This document shows, piece by piece, positions 7,699 to 17,302 of a stretch of DNA of 64,000 nucleotides (position 1 is its first letter; the number at the start of each line of letters is the position of its first letter). A program made the position numbers and the translations under genes. A model generated the notes under the pieces. It did not search any database. It saw only the letters and a list, made by a program, of their open reading frames with translations, and was not told the origin of the DNA. Source of the DNA: Nocardia acididurans. Its GTDB lineage: Bacteria; Actinomycetota; Actinomycetes; Mycobacteriales; Mycobacteriaceae. Location of the stretch: contig NZ_JAERRJ010000008.1 in NCBI RefSeq assembly GCF_016741815.1, positions 310,001 through 374,000 on the forward strand, read 5' to 3'.

Positions 7699-8865
7699 AT
7701 GGTTTCGCGTGGGCTGACGGTGATGAGTGTGCTGGCGTCGGCCGGGGTGGGAGCCGCGCTGCTGACCGGCGTCGCGGACGCCGATACCGGAAGCAGCGGG
7801 TCGTGCTCGTGGGGACAGGAACTCTCGCCGCGCACGCTGGACCAGTTCAATGTCGCGTTCCCGGATTCGGCGGCCTCGTACTGGATCCTGCCGTACGAGG
7901 TCGGCCCGGATACGAGCATCACTGTCACAGGGACTTTCCCGGACGCGCGCTACATGTCGTTCAATACCTACGACCGGACCCTGAGCAATTTCAGTGCGGG
8001 CGGACTGGATTCGGCGCTGCCCGACTCCCGGATCGTCCGGGACGCGGGCGGCGACACCTTCACGGTCACCGTCCGGCCGGATGCGCAAGCGGGACAGGCC
8101 AATACACTGCCGCTCGCGCCTTCGGGCGTCACCGGCGGCATCGGCTTCCTGATCTATCGCGTCTACCTGCCGGAGGGCGGCCCGGAGGCCGTGGCACTCC
8201 CGTCGGTGACGCTCAACGGCAAGGGAGCCACGCGGACGCTCGGCTCGTGCGTCGGCGGTCCGACGAATGGGGCGATCACCGCCGCGCTCGATGCGATCCC
8301 GCAGGTCGGACTCCCCCGCAATCCGACGAGTGCGTTCACCAGGGTCACCGGCGCGGGCTTCTTCCCCAATGGTGACATCGCCTATCTGGCGGCGGGAGTG
8401 ACCCGGCCCGCCGACGGCCGGGTGATCGTGGTCCGCGGCAAGGCGCCCGCGGTCCCGTCACCCGATATGCGCTACTTCTCGCTCTGCTCCGAGCTGGCCG
8501 TGCTGCCCGGCCCGGTCGTGCGCAATACGCTGCCCGACGGCTCGGTGGATGTCGGCTGCCGCGACGACACCCAGACCGCACTCGATGCCTCGGGCAACTA
8601 CACCTACGTCGTCGCCGACGAGTCGCAACGCGCGGCCGTCGAGGCGATTCCGGGCGCGACCTTCGTACCGTGGTCGCTGGAACATCCGGAGACGAAGCAT
8701 CTGCTGTTGTTCCGGAACATGCTGCCCGCCGGCGACTTCGCCCCCGCGATCCAGAACGTCGCCCCCGACAGCGGCCCGGCACATGCCGAGGCGCTGATGG
8801 GGGCGTACTACCCGCGCACCGCCGAATGCTCGCTCGGCGACCTCGCCGTGGGAGCGTGCCGCTAG
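7699..8865 (+). CDS. Secreted conserved hypothetical protein
   Basis: 388 residues. The N-terminus (about 1-30: MVSRGLTVMSVLASAGVGAA, ending GVADADT) is a Sec-type signal peptide, and there are scattered cysteines in the mature part. After it comes a beta-rich segment YWILPYEVGPDTSITVTG. I do not recognise the family with certainty; similar secreted proteins occur in mycolata. The start is taken at the ATG at 7699; a GTG at 7693 would add two residues. There is no clear ribosome site, and the start lies 21 bases after the SRPBCC stop. The stop overlaps the end of meaB on the other strand by 4 bases, so there is no terminator between them. Confidence 0.65.
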   Translation: MVSRGLTVMSVLASAGVGAALLTGVADADTGSSGSCSWGQELSPRTLDQFNVAFPDSAASYWILPYEVGPDTSITVTGTFPDARYMSFNTYDRTLSNFSAGGLDSALPDSRIVRDAGGDTFTVTVRPDAQAGQANTLPLAPSGVTGGIGFLIYRVYLPEGGPEAVALPSVTLNGKGATRTLGSCVGGPTNGAITAALDAIPQVGLPRNPTSAFTRVTGAGFFPNGDIAYLAAGVTRPADGRVIVVRGKAPAVPSPDMRYFSLCSELAVLPGPVVRNTLPDGSVDVGCRDDTQTALDASGNYTYVVADESQRAAVEAIPGATFVPWSLEHPETKHLLLFRNMLPAGDFAPAIQNVAPDSGPAHAEALMGAYYPRTAECSLGDLAVGACR

Positions 8866-10088
8866 CGGGCGTCGAAGGCGCGCAGGATCTCCTCGGCCGC
8901 CAGGGCCGGGGTGAGGGAGCCGTCGCGGACCTGCTTCTCCACCTGGGAGCGCAACGATTTCACGTTCGGGTTGTCGGTGAGACGGCGAAGCAGGTTGTCG
9001 TGCACCATGGTCCAGGTCCAGTCGACCTGCTGACGGCGGCGCTTCTCGGCGAATTCGCCCGCCTCGGTGAGCACCTGCCGGTGGGTGAGCACCGTATCCC
9101 AGAACTTGTCCAGCCCTTGACCGTTCAGGCCGCTCATGGTGAGAACCGGTGGATGCCACAGGGACTCACGCGGATGGATCAGACGCATCGCGCCGGAGAG
9201 TTCGCGGGCGGCGGCCTTGGCCTCCAGTTCGTGCTTGCCGTCGGCCTTGTTCACCGCGACCAGGTCGGCCAGTTCCAGGACGCCCTTCTTGATGCCCTGC
9301 AGCTGATCGCCGGTGCGGGCGAGGGTGAGGAAGCAGAAGACGTCGACCATATTCGCGACGGTGACCTCGGATTGGCCGACGCCCACGGTCTCCACGAGGA
9401 TCACGTCGTACCCGGCGGCCTCCATCAGGACGATGGTTTCGCGGGTCGCCTTGGCCACGCCGCCGAGCGTGCCCGCGGTGGGTGACGGGCGGATGTAGGC
9501 GTCGCGCTGCACCGACAGCCGCGCCATGCGGGTCTTGTCGCCGAGGATGGAACCGCCGGTGCGCGTGGAGGACGGATCGACCGCCAGCACCGCCACCCGA
9601 TGGCCCTCGCCGATCAGGTACATGCCCAGCGCGTCGATGAAGGTCGACTTCCCGACACCCGGAACACCGGTGATACCAACACGATTGGACACCACCCGCT
9701 CCGCGTCGGGGGTGAGTTTCAGCAGCAGCTGCTGGGCCAGATCGCGGTGGTCGGCGCGGGTGGATTCGACGAGGGTGATGGCGCGGGCCAACGCGGCCCG
9801 CTGACCGTCGCGCACCCGCTCGGCGAGGTCGTCGACGTCGATCCGGCGTACAGCCGCGGACTTCGGCGCAGCCGCTCCCCCGCTCACCGCCGTGGATTCA
9901 CCGCTCACCGAGCCACCGCTCTCCGCAGCCGGACCCCCGGCCGGTGGGCCACTACCCACCGCCCGAGCTCCCGAGCCGCCGCTCTCCGCGCCGGGCCGGG
10001 AACGGTTGCCCGGCAACCCGACTCCTGCGGTGGTGCCGAGCCGAGGGTGGATCGCGCCGCCCTCGGCTGCCCATGGCGCGTCGCTCAT
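8862..10088 (-). CDS. meaB: Methylmalonyl-CoA mutase-associated GTPase MeaB
   Basis: G3E-class chaperone GTPase that loads and protects the adenosylcobalamin cofactor of methylmalonyl-CoA mutase. 408 residues. Walker A GVPGVGKST at about 141-149, followed by VLAVDPSSTRTGGSILGDKTRM, and NKAD as the guanine-specificity motif. The catalytic part starts near residue 80. The first 80 residues are a low-complexity Gly/Ser/Ala/Pro stretch absent from the usual 330-residue homologues. The start ATG overlaps the mutB stop (ATGA), so it is translationally coupled as third gene of the operon. A shorter start is conceivable, but none has a better ribosome context. Confidence 0.92.
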   Translation of the reverse strand: MSDAPWAAEGGAIHPRLGTTAGVGLPGNRSRPGAESGGSGARAVGSGPPAGGPAAESGGSVSGESTAVSGGAAAPKSAAVRRIDVDDLAERVRDGQRAALARAITLVESTRADHRDLAQQLLLKLTPDAERVVSNRVGITGVPGVGKSTFIDALGMYLIGEGHRVAVLAVDPSSTRTGGSILGDKTRMARLSVQRDAYIRPSPTAGTLGGVAKATRETIVLMEAAGYDVILVETVGVGQSEVTVANMVDVFCFLTLARTGDQLQGIKKGVLELADLVAVNKADGKHELEAKAAARELSGAMRLIHPRESLWHPPVLTMSGLNGQGLDKFWDTVLTHRQVLTEAGEFAEKRRRQQVDWTWTMVHDNLLRRLTDNPNVKSLRSQVEKQVRDGSLTPALAAEEILRAFDAR

Positions 10089-12340
10089 TCGGCCGCGCCA
10101 GTGCCGATCTCGTGGCCGAGAGACGCTCCCAGCTTCTTGATGAGATCGATGGCGGCGTCGGCGATGACGGTGCCGGGCGGGAAGATCGCCGCGGCCCCGG
10201 CCTCGCGCAGTTCGTCGAAATCACCGGGCGGGATGACGCCGCCGACGATGACCATGATGTCGGGACGCCCGACATCGGCCAGCGCCTGCCGCAGGGCGGG
10301 CACCAGCGTGAGATGGCCAGCGGCCAGCGACGAGACGCCGACGATGTGCACGTCGTTGTCCGCCGCCTGCTGCGCCACCTCTTCGGGAGTCTGGAACAGC
10401 GGGCCCACGTCGACGTCCATGCCGAGGTCGGCGAAGGCGGTGGCGATCACCTTCTGGCCGCGGTCGTGGCCGTCCTGGCCCATCTTGGCGACCAGGATGC
10501 GGGGGCGGCGGCCCTCGGCCTCGGCGAACGCCTCGACCAGGGAGATGGCCCTGCTGATATTGGTCACCTTGCCGGCCTCCTCACGGTAAACGCCGGAGAG
10601 CGTACGGATTTCGGCCTGATGGCGGCCGTAGACCTTCTCCAGCGCGTCGGAGATCTCACCGACGGTGGCCTTGGCGCGCGCGGCGTTGATGGCCAGGGCG
10701 AGCAGGTTGTTCTCCATGCCGCCCTCGGAGGAGCTTGCGGCGCGGGTCAGTTCGGCCAGCGCCCGCTCCACCTCGGCCGTATCGCGCTCCGCGCGCAGCT
10801 TCACCAGCTTGGCGTTCTGCTCGGCGCGCACGCGCGAGTTCTCGACCTTGAGCACCTCGATCGGGGTGTCTTCCTCGACCTGGTACTTGTTGACGCCGAT
10901 CACGGGCTGCTGCCCGGTGTCGATGCGCGCCTGGGTGCGCGCGGCGGCCTCTTCGATGCGCAGCTTCGGAATGCCCTCCGAAATCGCCTGTGCCATACCG
11001 CCGTGCGCCTCGATCTCGGCGATGTGGGCACGGGCGCGCTCGGCCAGCTGATGGGTGAGCCACTCGACGTAGTACGAGCCGCCCCACGGGTCGGCGGGCC
11101 GAGTCGTGTTGGACTCCTGCTGGATCAGCAGCTGGGTGTTGCGGGCGATGCGGGCGGAGAAGTCCGTCGGCAGCGCCAGCGCCTCGTCGAGTGCGTTGGT
11201 GTGCAGCGACTGGGTGTGGCCCTGGGTGGCGGCCATGGCCTCCACACACGTGCGCGCCACATTGTTGAATACGTCCTGCGCGGTCAGCGACCAGCCGGAG
11301 GTCTGCGAATGTGTGCGCAGGGCAAGCGATTTCGCGCTCTTGGGCTCGAACTTGGCGACCAGCTCGCTCCACAGCAGGCGGCCGGCGCGCAGCTTGGCGA
11401 CCTCCATGAAGAAGTTCATGCCGATGGCCCAGAAGAACGACAGGCGCGGCGCGAACTTGTCGACCTCCATACCCGCGTCGATACCGGCCTTGATGTACTC
11501 CACGCCGTCGGCGAGGGTGTAGGCCAGCTCCAGATCGGCGGTGGCACCGGCCTCCTGGATGTGGTAGCCGGAGATGGAGATGGAGTTGAACTTCGGCATC
11601 TTCGCGGAGGTGAAGGCGAAGATGTCGGAGATGATCCGCATCGAGGGCTTGGGCGGGTAGATGTAGGTGTTGCGGACCATGAACTCTTTCAGAATGTCGT
11701 TCTGAATGGTTCCGGCCAGCTGCTCGGGCTTGACGCCCTGCTCCTCGGCGGCGACGACGTAGAGCGCCAGGATGGGCAGCACCGCGCCGTTCATGGTCAT
11801 GGAGACCGAGACCTGGTCCAGCGGAATGTGATCGAACAGTTCCCGCATGTCCAGGATGGAGTCGATGGCCACACCGGCCATGCCGACGTCGCCGGTCACG
11901 CGCGGGTGGTCCGAGTCGTAGCCGCGGTGGGTGGCCAGGTCGAAGGCGACCGACAGACCCTTCTGACCCGACTGCAGGTTGCGGCGGTAGAAGGCGTTCG
12001 AGTCCGCGGCGGTGGAGAAGCCCGCGTACTGGCGGATCGTCCACGGCTGGTTCACGTACATGGTCGGGTACGGACCGCGCACGAACGGCGCGATACCCGG
12101 CACGCTGTCGAGCGGATAGCCTTCGGCCACAATGGCATCGCGGTCGGCCTTGGTGAAAACCGGTGCGACGTCGATACCTTCGGGGGTGGCCCAGTTCAGC
12201 TGCTCGGGCGCGTAGTTGTTGGCCGCGGCGGCTTCGGCGACGAAGGACTCCACCGTGGTGGTCTCGGCGCTCGCCTCGACCGGTTCGCCCAGTGGGATCT
12301 CGGCGAAATTGCCGATCTGATGCTTGATGTCGCTCATCAC
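10085..12340 (-). CDS. mutB: Methylmalonyl-CoA mutase large (catalytic) subunit
   Basis: 751-residue adenosylcobalamin enzyme interconverting (R)-methylmalonyl-CoA and succinyl-CoA, linking propionate, odd-chain fatty acid, cholesterol and branched-chain amino acid breakdown to the TCA cycle and supplying methylmalonyl-CoA. The N-terminal TIM barrel has the substrate loop PTMYVNQPWTIRQYAGFSTA. The C-terminal cobalamin domain (about 620-740) carries the base-off motif DGHDRG in AKMGQDGHDRGQKV. Full length. It lies between mutA (67-base gap) and meaB (4-base overlap). Confidence 0.96.
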   Translation of the reverse strand: MMSDIKHQIGNFAEIPLGEPVEASAETTTVESFVAEAAAANNYAPEQLNWATPEGIDVAPVFTKADRDAIVAEGYPLDSVPGIAPFVRGPYPTMYVNQPWTIRQYAGFSTAADSNAFYRRNLQSGQKGLSVAFDLATHRGYDSDHPRVTGDVGMAGVAIDSILDMRELFDHIPLDQVSVSMTMNGAVLPILALYVVAAEEQGVKPEQLAGTIQNDILKEFMVRNTYIYPPKPSMRIISDIFAFTSAKMPKFNSISISGYHIQEAGATADLELAYTLADGVEYIKAGIDAGMEVDKFAPRLSFFWAIGMNFFMEVAKLRAGRLLWSELVAKFEPKSAKSLALRTHSQTSGWSLTAQDVFNNVARTCVEAMAATQGHTQSLHTNALDEALALPTDFSARIARNTQLLIQQESNTTRPADPWGGSYYVEWLTHQLAERARAHIAEIEAHGGMAQAISEGIPKLRIEEAAARTQARIDTGQQPVIGVNKYQVEEDTPIEVLKVENSRVRAEQNAKLVKLRAERDTAEVERALAELTRAASSSEGGMENNLLALAINAARAKATVGEISDALEKVYGRHQAEIRTLSGVYREEAGKVTNISRAISLVEAFAEAEGRRPRILVAKMGQDGHDRGQKVIATAFADLGMDVDVGPLFQTPEEVAQQAADNDVHIVGVSSLAAGHLTLVPALRQALADVGRPDIMVIVGGVIPPGDFDELREAGAAAIFPPGTVIADAAIDLIKKLGASLGHEIGTGAAE

Positions 12341-12407
12341 TGTGTCCTCTCCGCACGACCGGGGCCCTGCGTGGTTACGCTTCGCTGCCGCCTCCGGGCC
12401 TGACCGT

Positions 12408-14273
12408 TCATGCGGGGGCTCCCAGCTTTTCGAGCAGGCCGGACAGGGCCGCCACCGCGTCCATCCGCGCTGTCACGAAACCGTCCGGACGCTGCGCGCC
12501 GGTGAGGTCCGCGACCGCCTTCTCCGGTCCCGCCAGCAGCACGGTGGTGACACCCGCCGCGCGCAGGGCCTCGGTCGCCGCACCGGCTTCCGCGCCGTAG
12601 CGGGCGTCGGAACCACACAGGACGGCGAGCGCGACACCGGATTCGGTTGCCGCCGCGCCGATTCCGGCGAGGTCGACCGCTCCCGGGTTGACGGTTTCGA
12701 TACCGCCCGAGTTGAGCAGGTTGGCGGTGAAGGTGACACGCACATTGTGCTCCGCCACCGGTCCCAGCGGCACCAGCAGGGCCTTGGGGCGCGCGTCGTT
12801 AGCGGCCAGATAGGCGTCCGAACGGTTGCGCAGGGCTTCGAAGGCCGCGCCGTAGGCATTGGCCGAGCTGCGCGCGCGAGCCTGCTCCGACAGCGGCTTC
12901 TCGCCCAGGTTCGGGAACTCGTTCACGCCCGTGACCGCCAGCTTACGATGCGCCACATCGGAATCGCGCGTGGTCTTGGTCTCGCCGATGCGTTCGGCGA
13001 GCAGACCGGACTGCAGCGCGGCCAGGTAGCCGCCCGCCTTCTCGATCTCCTGCATGAACTCCCACGCCTTGGCGGCGAGTTCATCGGTGAGCGATTCCAC
13101 ATACCAGGAACCCGCGCCCGGATCCTGCACGAAGCCCAGGTGTGATTCCTCGAGCAGCAGCAGCTGGGTATTGCGGGCCATACGCTCGGAGAACGCCTTG
13201 GACACGTCGAGTTCGCCTGCGGGCAGGGCATTGTCGAACGGCAGCACGGTGACGGTATCCGCGCCGCCGACGCCCGCGCCGAAGGCGGCGAGGGTGGTGC
13301 GCAGCATGTTCACCCACGGGTCACGCTGGGTCATCATGGCCGGGGAGGTGACCGCCAGCTGCGGGGCATTGCCGAAGGCGGGCGCGCCGCACACCTGCGC
13401 CACCCGGGCCCAGAGACGCCGGGCCGCACGGAACTTGGCGATGGTGGCGAACTGGTCGTCGGTGGCGGCGAGCCGGAATTCCAGCTGGCCCAGCGCATCC
13501 GCGATATCCGCGCCCGCGTCGGTGAGCGCGCGCAGGTATTCGAGACCGGCGGCCACGGCCGCACCGAGCTCCTGGGCGTCGGAGGCGCCGTGACTGTGGA
13601 AGGCCACGCCGCACACCACGATCGCGCGCACCGTCTCCGGGCGGGCCACCGCCTGCTGGGCCAGCGCGATCGCGCTGTCCAGATCGACGGAGTCGGATCC
13701 GGCGAACAGACTGGTGAGCGGGGTCGCGCCCAGCTGCACCCGAATGTCCTTGCGGTTGGCGGCCGCGTAGCCGTCGAGCACCGAGAAGACCTGGGCGGCA
13801 GCCTCGTTCGCGTCCTTACCCGCCTCGATCGTGAGCGGGGCCAGGTCGAACAGCAGACCGGCCAGGGCGGCGGGGATCTGCGCCACCGGCACGCCGCGCT
13901 CGCCCACGGCCAGCCACAGCGCGCTCACGCCGTTCTCCAGCGCGAACAGAATGTTCTGGTTGACCTCGGCGGCCTCGGGACCGCCGAACTTCTGGCTGAC
14001 GAACCAGCCGCGATGCACGTCACGGGTGGCGTCACCGCCGCGCACGAACGGGAAAGCGCCCGGCAGCGGCTGCTCGGGCAGCTCGTCACGACGCGTGTAG
14101 AGCGGATTGACGGTCAACCCGTCATAGGTCTTGACCGCGAGCAGCTTCTCCGGTTCGTCCGGCAGTTCGGACACATCCACCTTGCGGGCCTTGGCCAGCA
14201 CCCCGGCGACACCCTTGCGCCAGGCGGCATACTCGGGCACCGAATCGGTGTCCGAGTCTGAAGCAATCGGCAT
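12408..14273 (-). CDS. mutA: Methylmalonyl-CoA mutase small subunit
   Basis: 621 residues. Non-catalytic partner of MutB; it shares the barrel/cobalamin-domain plan but lacks the DxHxxG cobalamin ligand in its C-terminal domain, as expected for MutA. Start set at the ATG complementary to 14271-14273 (MPIASDSDTDSVPEYAAWRK), which has AAGGA about 9 bases upstream; a longer frame to 14330 begins inside the promoter region. First gene of mutA-mutB-meaB. A pair of TTTGCA direct repeats lies 40-56 bases upstream. Confidence 0.93.
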   Translation of the reverse strand: MPIASDSDTDSVPEYAAWRKGVAGVLAKARKVDVSELPDEPEKLLAVKTYDGLTVNPLYTRRDELPEQPLPGAFPFVRGGDATRDVHRGWFVSQKFGGPEAAEVNQNILFALENGVSALWLAVGERGVPVAQIPAALAGLLFDLAPLTIEAGKDANEAAAQVFSVLDGYAAANRKDIRVQLGATPLTSLFAGSDSVDLDSAIALAQQAVARPETVRAIVVCGVAFHSHGASDAQELGAAVAAGLEYLRALTDAGADIADALGQLEFRLAATDDQFATIAKFRAARRLWARVAQVCGAPAFGNAPQLAVTSPAMMTQRDPWVNMLRTTLAAFGAGVGGADTVTVLPFDNALPAGELDVSKAFSERMARNTQLLLLEESHLGFVQDPGAGSWYVESLTDELAAKAWEFMQEIEKAGGYLAALQSGLLAERIGETKTTRDSDVAHRKLAVTGVNEFPNLGEKPLSEQARARSSANAYGAAFEALRNRSDAYLAANDARPKALLVPLGPVAEHNVRVTFTANLLNSGGIETVNPGAVDLAGIGAAATESGVALAVLCGSDARYGAEAGAATEALRAAGVTTVLLAGPEKAVADLTGAQRPDGFVTARMDAVAALSGLLEKLGAPA

Positions 14274-14312
14274 GCTGCTGTTCCTTCTCCCACCCACCAA
14301 CCGCTTGGTCCG

Positions 14313-14330
14313 TTTGCAGTGCATTTGCAC
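14313..14330. promoter_or_regulatory. TTTGCA direct repeats upstream of mutA (candidate PrpR/RamB-type site)
   Basis: TTTGCA occurs at 14313-14318 and again at 14324-14329, spaced 11 bases apart (one helical turn). The second lies inside the palindrome GTGCATTTGCAC (14319-14330). PrpR and RamB of mycobacteria, which control propionate and acetate metabolism, recognise TTTGCAAA-like sites. The location before mutA makes propionate-responsive control plausible. No PrpR gene is in the window. Confidence 0.4.
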
Positions 14331-14527
14331 AGCTCAGCGACCTATTCGGTTAACGAGCATTCCTTGTCTTTCCCCTGATGCTAGCGGGCACTCCCCGATC
14401 GCTTCCGCCGAGCATGCACTACCGGCCGGTAACTTGGCAACGCGCCAACAAGCGGGTAAGCCCCCGCACCTCCGCACGACAACCCGCGTGTCGTCGGCGA
14501 ACACGACACGGCCGGTACCCTGACTCG

Positions 14528-15229
14528 GTGCCGAACACCCTCCGGATCCGACTGCGCCGACTCCTCGAGCCGCGCACCCTCGCGCTCATCCTCGGCGTCG
14601 CAGGGTTGTTCGTGGCCGCCGCGCTCATCCCGCACCCCACCGCCGGCCAGATCCGCGACTGGGCCGATTCCGTCGGCCCCCTGCTGCCCCTGGTGTTTTT
14701 CGCACTGCACACCGTCGTCTGCGTCGCCCCCTTTCCCCGCACCATCTTCACCCTCAGCGCGGGCATGCTCTTCGGTCCCGCCCTCGGCCTCACCATCGCC
14801 ATCGGCGCCACCACGCTCAGCGCCGTGCTGGCCCTGCTCCTGGTCCGCGCCCTGGACCGCGACCACGTCGCCGCCCGCCTCACCCACCCCGCCGTTCAAG
14901 CAGTCGACGCCCGCCTGGCGCGCCGCGGCTGGCTCGCGGTCGGCTCCCTGCGCCTCATCTTCTTCGCGCCGTTCTCCGTCGTGAACTATTGCGCCGGACT
15001 GTCTTCCGTACGCCTGTGGCCGTACCTGGCAGCCACCTTCCTCGGCATCATCCCCGGCACCATCGGCACCGTGCTCCTGGGCAACGCGCTCACCGGCACC
15101 GCATCCACGGGCCAGTGGATCATCACCGGCAGCTGTCTGGCGGTCGGCCTGCTCGGCCTCGCCGTCGACGCCCGCATGCCGGTGGCCGACAGCGAACCGG
15201 TGCGCGAGCCGGTATTCGAATCACGCTGA
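14528..15229 (+). CDS. TVP38/TMEM64 (VTT-domain) membrane protein
   Basis: 233 residues with several transmembrane helices. The VTT/SNARE-associated core spans about 45-200, including FPRTIFTLSAGMLFGPALGL and the characteristic LRLIFFAPFSVVNYCAGLS. GTG start at 14528 (MPNTLRIRLRRLLEP); the longer frame from 14378 begins far inside the mutA promoter region. Family members are DedA-like membrane proteins thought to act on lipids; a function is not established. In M. tuberculosis a homologue (Rv1491c, from memory) sits divergently beside mutA in the same arrangement. Confidence 0.85.
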   Translation: MPNTLRIRLRRLLEPRTLALILGVAGLFVAAALIPHPTAGQIRDWADSVGPLLPLVFFALHTVVCVAPFPRTIFTLSAGMLFGPALGLTIAIGATTLSAVLALLLVRALDRDHVAARLTHPAVQAVDARLARRGWLAVGSLRLIFFAPFSVVNYCAGLSSVRLWPYLAATFLGIIPGTIGTVLLGNALTGTASTGQWIITGSCLAVGLLGLAVDARMPVADSEPVREPVFESR

Positions 15230-15332
15230 TCCAGTAGGTGTTCGCGCCCCTCGCGCGCGGTGATGATCTCCCCGGATGGTTCCGGCTCGGGCCATTGCGG
15301 AGGAGATCGACGCCGAGAGGAGTGGTGCACGG

Positions 15333-16247
15333 GTGACGCGGACATCGACCGTCGCGGTGCCGGACACCGGGATCGGTGGCGGCAGTGCGGATATCGGTGC
15401 GGCCGCCCGGAGCGGGCGGCGGTGGCGTCCCGGAGCCGGGGCGGGGCGGCTGCGCGGGGTGGCCGTGCGGGTGGCATCGCTGCTGGTGTTCGTGGCGGTG
15501 TGGTGGGCGGTCAGCGCCGCCGGGCTGGTGGACGCGCGATTCCTGCCGGGGCCGGGCGCGGTGTGGGAGGCGTTCGTGCGGGCCAACTCCTGGCATGAGA
15601 TCGCGCCCGGGGTGCCGCGGGAGGTGCGCGGAGAGCAGAACTACTTCCTGTGGGAGCATCTGGTCGCGAGCCTGCAGCGGATCGCCGTCGGCGCGGGGGC
15701 GGCCGTAGCGCTCGGGCCGCCGGTGGGTTTCGTGCTCGGCACGTCGCGGACGGTGAGCGCCATCGTGGAACCGTTCCTCAATTTTCTGCGGATGCTGCCG
15801 CCGCTCGGGTACATCGGGCTGCTCATCGTGTGGTTCGGAATCGGGGACACCTCCAAGGTTTGGCTGTTGTTCCTGGCCGCCTTTCCGCCCGTGGTGATCG
15901 CGACCATCAGTGGGGTGCAGGGGGTTTCGGCGGATCGGGTCAATGCGGCGCGCTCGCTGGGGGCGAATCGACGGCAGGTGATCACGCGGGTGCTGCTGCC
16001 CGCGACCCTGCCGGACGTCATCGGGGGCGTTCGGGTGGCTGTCGGATTCGCGTGGACCACGGTGGTCGCGGCCGAACTCAACAACGGGATACCCGGGATC
16101 GGCGGGCTCGCCTATGTGGCGGGCCAGCGGCTGGATACGCCGCTGACCATGGCCTGCGTCATCGTCATCGGGATCACCGCACTCGTATTGGACGCGGTGA
16201 TCAAGTGGGCCGGCGAGGTCGCCGTGCCCTGGAAAGGAAAAGCGTGA
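15333..16247 (+). CDS. tauC: Taurine-type ABC transporter permease
   Basis: 304 residues if started at the GTG at 15333, preceded by GAGAGGAG; a longer frame begins at 15276. Membrane permease of the TauC/SsuC class: about six helices, with the cytoplasmic coupling loop near residues 205-235 (VNAARSLGANRRQVITRVLLPATLPDV) that docks on the ATPase. First gene of a three-gene operon with binding protein and ATPase, joined by 4-base overlaps. The taurine assignment rests on the binding protein. No taurine dioxygenase gene is adjacent. Confidence 0.85.
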   Translation: MTRTSTVAVPDTGIGGGSADIGAAARSGRRWRPGAGAGRLRGVAVRVASLLVFVAVWWAVSAAGLVDARFLPGPGAVWEAFVRANSWHEIAPGVPREVRGEQNYFLWEHLVASLQRIAVGAGAAVALGPPVGFVLGTSRTVSAIVEPFLNFLRMLPPLGYIGLLIVWFGIGDTSKVWLLFLAAFPPVVIATISGVQGVSADRVNAARSLGANRRQVITRVLLPATLPDVIGGVRVAVGFAWTTVVAAELNNGIPGIGGLAYVAGQRLDTPLTMACVIVIGITALVLDAVIKWAGEVAVPWKGKA

Positions 16248-17302
16248 AGCGCACATTCGTGGCAGTGGCGACGGCCGCCGCAATGACGGTGGCCCTGGCG
16301 GGCTGCGTGGAGTCGGGGCGCGAGGATCAGTCCCGGGCGACCGGGGAAACCGTGGCATGCCCGGTGGCGGTGGACGAGACCTACACCGGCACAGTGCGGA
16401 TCGGGTATCAGGACATTCCCAATGGGGATTTGATCGTCAAGGACACCGGGGTGCTGCGAACCTGCCTACCGAACGCGAACATCACGTGGAGCAGGTTCGC
16501 GTCCGGGGCGACGGTGATTCAGGCGTTCGGGGCGAACTCGCTCGATCTCGGACTGCTCGGGAGTGCCGCTGCGGCACGGGCGATTTCGGCTCCGCTGCAT
16601 CTGGACCTGAAGGTGGTGTGGGTGCACGATGTGATCGGGGCGGCGGAATCGCTGGTGGTGAAGGATCCGGCGATCACCTCGGTGGCGGGGTTGCGCGGCA
16701 AGAAGATCGCGGTGCCGTTCGCCAGCACCTCGCACTACAGTCTGCTGGGCGCATTGCAGGCGGCCGGCATCGACCGTGAGGTGACGCTGGTGAATCTGCA
16801 GCCCGACGCGATCCTGGGCGCGTGGCGGGACAGCGGGATCGACGCGGCGTTCATCTGGGAGCCGACACTGTCGGAGCTCACACGGAACGGGCATGTGGTG
16901 ACCACCGCGGCCGATACCGCGAAGGCGGGTAAGCCGACCTTCGATCTGGCGGGTGCGCGCGCCGACTTCGTCGCCGCCAATCCGACGTTCTTCGAAGTAT
17001 GGACGGCCGTACAGAATTGGGCGGTGCGGCAGCTGTCGAGTGATCCGGAGGGCGCTGCCACCCATATCGCCGCACAGCTGGGCATCCCGGTGACGGAGGT
17101 GCGCAAGCAGCTGGCCGGATACGTGTTCGTGGATGCCGCCGCGCAGGCCGGTACCGCGTATCTGGGCCGGCAACTCGGCGCGGATCTGCAGAGTTCGGCG
17201 CAGTTCCTGTTGAGCCAGGGTGAGGTGCAGGGGCTGGCCGCACCCGAGAAGTACACCGGCGCACCGTATGCCGAGGCCGCGACGGTGGCGGGCGGCCGGT
17301 GA
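16244..17302 (+). CDS. tauA: Taurine ABC transporter substrate-binding lipoprotein
   Basis: 352 residues. Signal peptide with lipobox (about 10-20, VALAGC) anchors it outside the cytoplasmic membrane. The mature part is TauA-like: SRFASGATVIQAFGANSLDLG, SAAAARAI and especially GKKIAVPFASTSHYSLLGAL and VNLQPDAILGAW, segments conserved in taurine-binding proteins. GTG start overlaps the permease stop (GTGA) with GGAAAGG just upstream. Sulfonate specificity is well supported; taurine itself is inferred from these motifs. Confidence 0.85.
   Translation: MKRTFVAVATAAAMTVALAGCVESGREDQSRATGETVACPVAVDETYTGTVRIGYQDIPNGDLIVKDTGVLRTCLPNANITWSRFASGATVIQAFGANSLDLGLLGSAAAARAISAPLHLDLKVVWVHDVIGAAESLVVKDPAITSVAGLRGKKIAVPFASTSHYSLLGALQAAGIDREVTLVNLQPDAILGAWRDSGIDAAFIWEPTLSELTRNGHVVTTAADTAKAGKPTFDLAGARADFVAANPTFFEVWTAVQNWAVRQLSSDPEGAATHIAAQLGIPVTEVRKQLAGYVFVDAAAQAGTAYLGRQLGADLQSSAQFLLSQGEVQGLAAPEKYTGAPYAEAATVAGGR

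Noticed and set aside
9944..12403. 819-residue open frame on the plus strand across meaB/mutB
   Set aside because: Composition typical of an antisense shadow in GC-rich DNA (Gly/Arg/Val/His runs), while mutB and meaB on the other strand are unmistakable.
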